A stretch of 64,000 nt of DNA, from positions 682,001 to 746,000 of the forward strand of contig LUGG01000025.1 of assembly GCA_001683735.1 (NCBI GenBank), read 5' to 3'. Positions 58,310 through 64,000 of this stretch are shown here, piece by piece. The number at the start of each line of letters is the position of its first letter. Within the stretch, counting starts at the first letter, position 1. A model generated the notes under the pieces. That model had not been told where the DNA came from, made no database searches, and saw only the letters and a program-made list of their open reading frames with translations. Position numbers and translations under genes: made by a program. This DNA is from Grifola frondosa. Taxonomy: Eukaryota; Basidiomycota; Agaricomycetes; Polyporales; Grifolaceae.

Positions 58310-58842
58310 ACAGATCGACATGAAGATTCCGAGAGTGTTGTTGACGAGGACAGTCAATTCCTGTGTCCTCGTGGCGGAGGTAAGCGACCCTTGATCGATG
58401 CATACCTGTGCGGCAGCTGCTTCGACGCAACCGTTGACATGTATCCACTGATCGAATGCAGCTTCCGAAGACGTTGAGGATCAATCAAATGGCAATCATA
58501 GGCTGGAATCGGCGCTGTCTTGTAGGTGCTTCGTTGAGCAATTCGTCCTGTGCTAACTACCTGTTCAAAGGTCAACTCTTGTAAGAGAAATGTATTCGCT
58601 CATTAGCTTTCATCGCGCTGCATTCAACCCCTGCTACGTCAAAGCACTGATCATAGTAGAAACAGGCTGCTCTGTTGTCGAGAACTAGCCAGCTGCCACA
58701 GTGAGCGCCATGCATAGGTTCCGAACAATTCATCAAGCCACCTTTCGAGTTGAACAACATCGATGTCTCCCGCAATTCCTGAAACATTAGACGGGAATTC
58801 TCTTCCCCTCCTGACATGCATTGCTTGTGTTTGCCGTGATGG

Positions 58843-58850
58843 TATATATT
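58843..58850 (+). promoter_or_regulatory. TATA box of the aspartic protease gene
   Basis: TATATATT, about 97 bp before the ATG at 58,947. Confidence 0.5.
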
Positions 58851-58946
58851 TGCAGCAATACAAGAACCTCTGGAACAGTTGAGTTTTACTAGGTAATCCT
58901 GCTCCCCCATTACCTCGCGTTTGTGACTCGTCCAGCTGCATTCAAG

Positions 58947-60477
58947 ATGTTCTCCAAAGCCTCTTTACTCACTGTCGCTCTCGCTCTCCTCGCTTCGGCC
59001 ACCCCACTCCCTATGGACGGCGGTGTTCGCATCCCGCTCCAAACGCGCGGGTCGTTGACCAATGCCAATGGCACCTTCAACATCGAGAAGGGCATTCACG
59101 AGAGGATCAAGTTGGAAAAGTGCGCATGTCCTGATGGCCCCTTTTGGACTGACACTGACGATGCCACGCATGATTTCTAGCAAACATATACAGAACCTAA
59201 TCAACTTGGAGCGCAACATCGGCCAAGACGAGTTCAAGAAGATGTTCCCTGATGTCAACACAGCGTCCTTCCATAAGCGCGCGGGTCTCCCGCTCACCGA
59301 CCAGGAAGATGACGCCGAGTGGACCGGTACTATCTCCATTGGTACTCCAGCACAGAGCTTTGTGATTGACTTCGATACGGGTTCGTCTGACCTCTGGGTC
59401 CCCTCGTCATCGTGCTCGAGCTGCAAGGGACACAAGACCTACTCCCCGTCATCGTCTTCTACCAGCGAAAAACAGGAAGGTACCTTCAGCATCTCCTATG
59501 GGGACGGCTCAACAGTATCCGGGTCTGTGTATACAGATACTGGTATGTCTTAATCTATCAGAGACACGATTACACACATCGAGTGTTAATGCAAATGCTA
59601 CAGTCACTGTTGCTGGCATCAAGGCTACTGGGCAGTATCTCTCTGGCGTTACCAAAGAATCGTCGTCGTTCACCAGTGACCCCGCAGATGGCCTGCTGGG
59701 CTTAGCATTCCCGGCTATTTCCAATCTACGCCACGTATGTCTCCCTCCTCTACCTAATACTGAAGCAAACTCATGCTCTTTCTCAGGATCCATTCTTCTT
59801 CACCGCAGTACAGCAACGAACTGTGCCGCAAGGGGTCTTCGCCTTCAAACTCGCCTCTACTGGCTCGGAGCTCTACGTCGGTGGTACCAACTCCAAGCTC
59901 TATATGGGAGATATCGAATACCACGACGTCTCTTCCTCTGATGGATTCTGGCAGATCGGTGGTGGCAGCGCAATACTGAACGACAAGACGGTAGGGTCTA
60001 ACATTGAAACTATCATCGATTCTGGAACTACGTTGATGGGCTCCTCACCAAGAACCGTGAAATCGTTCTACAACAACATTGAGGGATCGTCTTACGATGA
60101 GGAATCCGGATACTACACTTTCTCTTGTAGCTCGGTCCCCACCGTTGCCTTCAACTGGGGAGGCAAGACCTGGGAAATCAGCTCGAGCAAGTAAGTGTCG
60201 ACATGGTTCGCTAGATGTCGAGTGCCTGATGGCTGATGAATACCATAGCTTCAATCTTGGAAAAATCAGCCGCGGTAGGTGTGCTGGTGCTCTCATACCG
60301 CTTGACCTCGGCATGGGTGATAATGTCTGGCTTCTTGGTGACACGTAAGTGTGTGTTCATCTCCAGCGAATGCGAGTTGCTCATTGCATGTTGTGATCTC
60401 ATCGCAGCTTCATGAAGAACATGTACACTGCTTTTTCCGTCGCTGACAATGCTGTCGGTTTTGCCACCCTCTCCTGA
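58947..60477 (+). CDS. Secreted A1 aspartic protease (polyporopepsin-like)
   Basis: Six exons: 58,947-59,119; 59,181-59,542; 59,604-59,734; 59,787-60,190; 60,249-60,344; 60,408-60,477. All five introns are GT-AG, and the joined reading frame has 411 codons. A signal peptide (MFSKASLLTVALALLASATP) is followed by a propeptide ending in a HKR site (about residue 90). The mature enzyme has the first active-site motif FDTGSSDLWV, the flap ISYGDGSTVSG, the second active-site motif IIDSGTT, a cysteine pair around the C-terminal lobe (CSSVP...RCAGAL) and NVWLLGDTFMKN. Pepsin-fold extracellular endopeptidase, most active at acid pH in this family. It sits between repeat blocks but has no second copy in the window, and no damage was found. 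Confidence 0.93.
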
Positions 60478-60849
60478 GCATGAGCAATGATAGCAGCAGC
60501 GGTGGTTGAGATGATCTTGCTTACATGAGGTGTGCATGTTGCTGAGAGCAGATGATGATGTACCGAGTATTAGTGTGTGGATTATACAAAGCAACGTGCT
60601 GTTGGACAAAAAATCTCGAAGCCCCACAGTACTATGACGTTGGCGCAACCACAGTAATCGTCCTCAGCTGAACTTGGAAGTTTGTGAGACAGGCGGCGGC
60701 CGTGGCCATGCAAATGTGTTCATTCGTCGACTGCACGTAGTACGGTCATACTACTACCACCCCTTTCACTCGCGACACGTATGTAGCGAGTAGTCTACGG
60801 CCACCTCAGGCAGGGGAATCGTACATTACATAAGGGTCTTTGTGTCGGA
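60478..60849. other. 3' flank of the protease, no gene seen
   Basis: No supported coding sequence; CCACTACTACCACCCCTTTC-type low-complexity DNA near 60,750. Confidence 0.4.
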
Positions 60850-62518
60850 TGAACAAACCGTGCTGAGGGTCGATGACTGGTCAAATCACACCCAATATCG
60901 ACTCTTGGCGCAGCATTATTATGGCAGATCAACAAGGTGTTCTTTCGTACACAACTCTGAAATATCCACAGGAGGCTACCATTACGATTCTGATATTTTG
61001 AAGACGCCTACAATCCGCTTCTACTGCGCAAGTTTTGACTCAAGCTGTTCGTGCCTCAACTGCACCGTCGCGGACTCGTTCGAATTAAATAGGCACGTAC
61101 TCATTGTTCCCATTTAAAATCCCAGTACCGCTCGATCGGGCGGAGGATCCTTACATTTAGTTCCAGTTTTCGATCAGAACTGATTCCGCATAATGCTGTC
61201 AGTGGGGATGTACACGACAGAGTATTGGCGTATACGAAGGACGGGGAGAGTTGGCACGCAAATTATAGGGAGGTACGTTAAGCATTAAGCTGTGTCTGGC
61301 GAGACAAATGTGAGACAGAACGCACCTTCAGCCACATACACATCGGTATACATGGAGCCATCACGGTTGAGACGTCGTGTTGAACCATAGTATCAGTTCT
61401 ATGAAGCGCAAGACTTGGTAGGAGCCAATGTGCATATTATAGATCTTAGAAACGTCAGCAGCATTAACAAATACCAGTGAAATCACGACGTGCAGGACTG
61501 ATGCGTTGGTCATCTATGATGAACACACGATGCGTGACCTTGCTGGACATAGTGGACGAGCCGCCTGACAAACCTGGGGAGATTTGCCCAAATCGCCTTC
61601 CCATGCGGCTCACCTGTTTCAGCAGCTGCACATGGTGTGATCCATAGAGCTCTGGATCCTTGGATGCACACCTATGCACATCGTCAAATATCGCATTAAT
61701 GCAGGCACGACGAAAACCATGTGGTGTCTTCAGGATACCTCTCTCGATCTCCGGGTTTGCAGGTCTTCACGATGCTAGACGCAAAGCCTGATACACAGCA
61801 AACAATCAGCCATCAGAAGGAGTATGACAACCAGCGGACCGTGGACCAGATAGAATGTCACCTCAGAAGTCCGAACTCATGTTAGCACGGTCCAGAAACT
61901 TAAAGACGGTAGCACGCACTTCAGTCGACGCCTTCCCGGTCACAATACATTCGACAGAGTGCCTTCGGAGCTCAACGCTGGCGTTGCACCACGGAAGTCG
62001 GGAAGCCGATCTTATCTCCAATATCTTCTGTGAGCTGAGGTACGAAAGCAACCATAGGACATTTCTCGCCGAGATTTGTGGACGTCGACGCCGATGCCGA
62101 CCCCTTGTGTGATCAGGAGCCATTCGCAACTGCAGCGTCATTATCCGGATGTTAGGACGTACAAGCAAGAACCGTAGGATGGTTGTTGACAGAATTGTCA
62201 AGTTGATGGAGTCGTCTTGCCATAGGGTGCCATATACGAGAATTGCATCAACAAAAGTGGTCAGACCCTCGTCTGAGGTATAGAGTTACTTGCGAGCATG
62301 GGTTGTCGGACTTTTAACACGACGCTAAGTAGAGAGACGGGAAGGAGGGTGTTGTAGTCTGCGACTTTGTATTCGGAGGTGGAGAGGGAGTCGTATACAG
62401 GGGAGCTAGGTTGTGGCGCAAGGGAAAATTTAAGCTGATTGATATATGCAGTGGGGATATAATCAAACTGCAGCCGGAGGTGTCAGAGACAATCGCATTT
62501 GGAACACACGCGAGAAAC
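60850..62518 (-). pseudogene. F2 family copy 3
   Basis: Minus-strand pieces LAPLYTTPSPPPN (62,400), SINLTILSTTILRFLLVRP (62,190), HSVECIVTGKASTEVRATVF (61,930) and MGTMSTCLFNSNES (61,105) correspond to copies 1 and 2. Frame breaks separate them. TATA-like GATTATATC (minus) at 62,456-62,465. Unknown family. Confidence 0.5.
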
Positions 62519-62540
62519 GACGCATCACGGTAACGTGACG
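62519..62540. repeat. Conserved palindrome, copy 7 of 7
   Basis: GCATCACGGTAACGTGACG; one arm base changed; upstream of F2 copy 3. 62,541-62,990 holds no recognised gene. Confidence 0.65.
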
Positions 62541-63002
62541 AGCTGATCGACATCGATCGACTCTCCACTTGAACTCGATCACGCACACAACTTTGATCCT
62601 CTTCATCGCGTCTCGTCGTCCATTTCTTTGCAGTCGGCATGCACCTGCCCGAATGTCATTAACACTTGCTTGACCGCGCAGGAAATGGGATAGGCGCTGT
62701 TGAGGGGTCGCCAAGGGGGAACAAAGGCACGAACCCACGCCTCCGACTCGGCCTCCATCCCTACCATGCACGAAGATTGCCAGGCAACAGAGACCAGCAC
62801 AGATATAAAGGGAGAGCTAGGTAGCTATGGTACACCACGTTGCAAACCAACAGGCGAGATCGGGTGTCTGAGTGGTGCCGCGCCGTGAGCGCGAGTGGAC
62901 GGGCGGCGAGACACGAACGAGGACGATATGCATACCCAGCGTCCGCGTTCCCCAGTCTCCAATCATTCAACTTGAGATCTTATTCATTGTTTGGTTTCGA
63001 TA

Positions 63003-64000
63003 GGCAGGCCTGTTCTCCGCTGTCCTCACCGCATTCAATGTCCAGTCTTATCAGTTGCTGCAGCCCGATCCCACCGATATCACCATCGCGCTCCTCATGC
63101 AGATATCAGTTCAGCTCAGTGGCTTCACAATCAGTCCCTCGTCCACCAATTCCGCCCATCCCGGTTATCTCGCTCTGCAGTTGACCTTCATGGCTCCTCG
63201 GTATGCTGTACGTATCAGCATTCTCTGGTTCGCTAGCCTCATCTACAGCCTCGCGTCCGCCTCAATCGGCATCTTGGTGGGGCGGTGGCTGGACCAGTAC
63301 AGCTAGATTCATTAGCGCATTGCACTCTCGCGAGACCGCCTGATTGCGGCAGTGTCGCTACGACCGCTCGGTGGAATGGAGCGTGCTCGGAATCTTGAGG
63401 CTTCTCCCTCTCCTCCTGCAGGTCTCCCTTGTGCTGTTCCTTCTTGGACTCGTGGATCTACTCTGGAACATGCATCATGCTGTCGCTATCGTTGCCACGG
63501 TCCCGTCGCGGTGCTGCTACTGTTCTCGACCTTCACCATCATACTTCCGTCTTGCTCTCGCGACTGGTTCCACAAATCCCTGCAGGCGCTTGGCTTCTTC
63601 TTGCTCATGCAACAGGTTCTGCGCGTGTGGCGAGCGTCATATCGCGTCATGTCCTCTGTCCTGAAGTCGAGCTGGATTGCACTGCCGCTGGCTTATCACG
63701 TCAGACTCTACTTCTATCAAGTTGCCATCAGTCGCTGGCTATATGAAGCGTCGATCCGACCGACGTACTACAGCTGGAGGGAACAAGAGAGGGAGTCTGT
63801 GCGGAATGAGCCGTCCGTCCTCGATTGGCACATCTTGTTCGCAGACGATGATTTCCTAGAGAATATGATAGAGCCGTGTTTCTGCACCATCGCCTTTCTA
63901 CGATGGCATTCTCCGACATCGTGCTGACGACCTCGGTGATGTGCGCCAGAATGGACCCACAACCGCAGTGTCAAGTCCGTCAATGCCGCACTCAGTCTTA
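63003..64000 (+). pseudogene. DUF6535 copy 2, 5'-truncated, runs off the window
   Basis: Begins at an intron acceptor (TCGATAG) with AGLFSAVLTAFNVQSYQLLQ. LLMQISVQLSGF, VRISILWFASLIYSLASASIG and ILVGRWLDQY follow, then a stop and frame change near 63,305. A later frame gives PVAVLLLFSTFTIILPS (the TM segment deleted from copy 1) and SLQALGFFLLMQQVLRVWRA, YSWREQERESVRNE. The exon encoding GW-DEIDTLLVF that should precede it is absent upstream. A further frame change lies near 63,890. The gene continues past 64,000. Confidence 0.7.

Noticed and set aside
58339..58910. Minus-strand frames upstream of the aspartic protease
   Set aside because: No motifs or splice pattern; they overlap the protease promoter region and do not match any repeat family in the window.

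Overview
The window reads as nuclear DNA of a mushroom-forming basidiomycete (Agaricomycetes). Genes are cut by many 45-65 bp GT-AG introns, and the recognisable families are typical of that class: DUF6533 membrane proteins, DUF6535 membrane proteins, a DUF6532 protein, a Plavaka-type transposase, a KDZ transposase with a CxC2-type cysteine cluster, and a basidiomycete secreted A1 aspartic protease. I see no rRNA gene, CRISPR array or reverse transcriptase. Family calls come from reading translated motifs, not from searches.

The backbone is an array of duplicated, decaying gene blocks. A block runs: a degenerate unit 'U', a DUF6533 gene behind a conserved TATAAGAG box, a minus-strand remnant 'X', an 18-20 bp palindrome (CGTCACGGTAACGTGACG type, seven copies in the window), and a minus-strand two-TM/coiled-coil gene ('fam3'). 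Four DUF6533 copies start at about 8.4, 12.1, 46.0 and 53.8 kb. Interleaved are two DUF6535 pseudogenes (38.4-41.7 kb and 63.0 kb to the edge) and three copies of an unrecognised minus-strand family ('F2', at 42-43.7, 56.2-57.9 and 60.9-62.5 kb). Most copies carry single-base indels.

Five mobile insertions sit in this array. Their ends can be read by comparing interrupted with uninterrupted copies. Element A (1,084-8,136; TA duplication) carries a long minus-strand TNP-type transposase and a divergent partner gene, both open as far as checked. A 216-bp MITE lies at 10,848-11,063. Element B (12,654-28,438; 15.8 kb; 7-bp duplication TGAAGCC) is a giant KDZ element with terminal inverted repeats, dense GATGTATCC-type subterminal repeats, tRNA-like sequences near both ends and several cargo genes. 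Element C (28,691-34,462; AT duplication) is a Plavaka/DUF6532 element with a damaged transposase. Element D (about 49,065-51,432) is a 5'-truncated, frameshifted DDE-type gene. B and C both landed in the second DUF6533 copy, leaving it in three pieces spread over 23 kb.

The only gene outside the repeats that reads intact from start to stop is the secreted aspartic protease (58,947-60,477, six exons, 411 residues). The rest of the window is best read as a degenerating membrane-protein gene cluster that served as a landing zone for TIR transposons.
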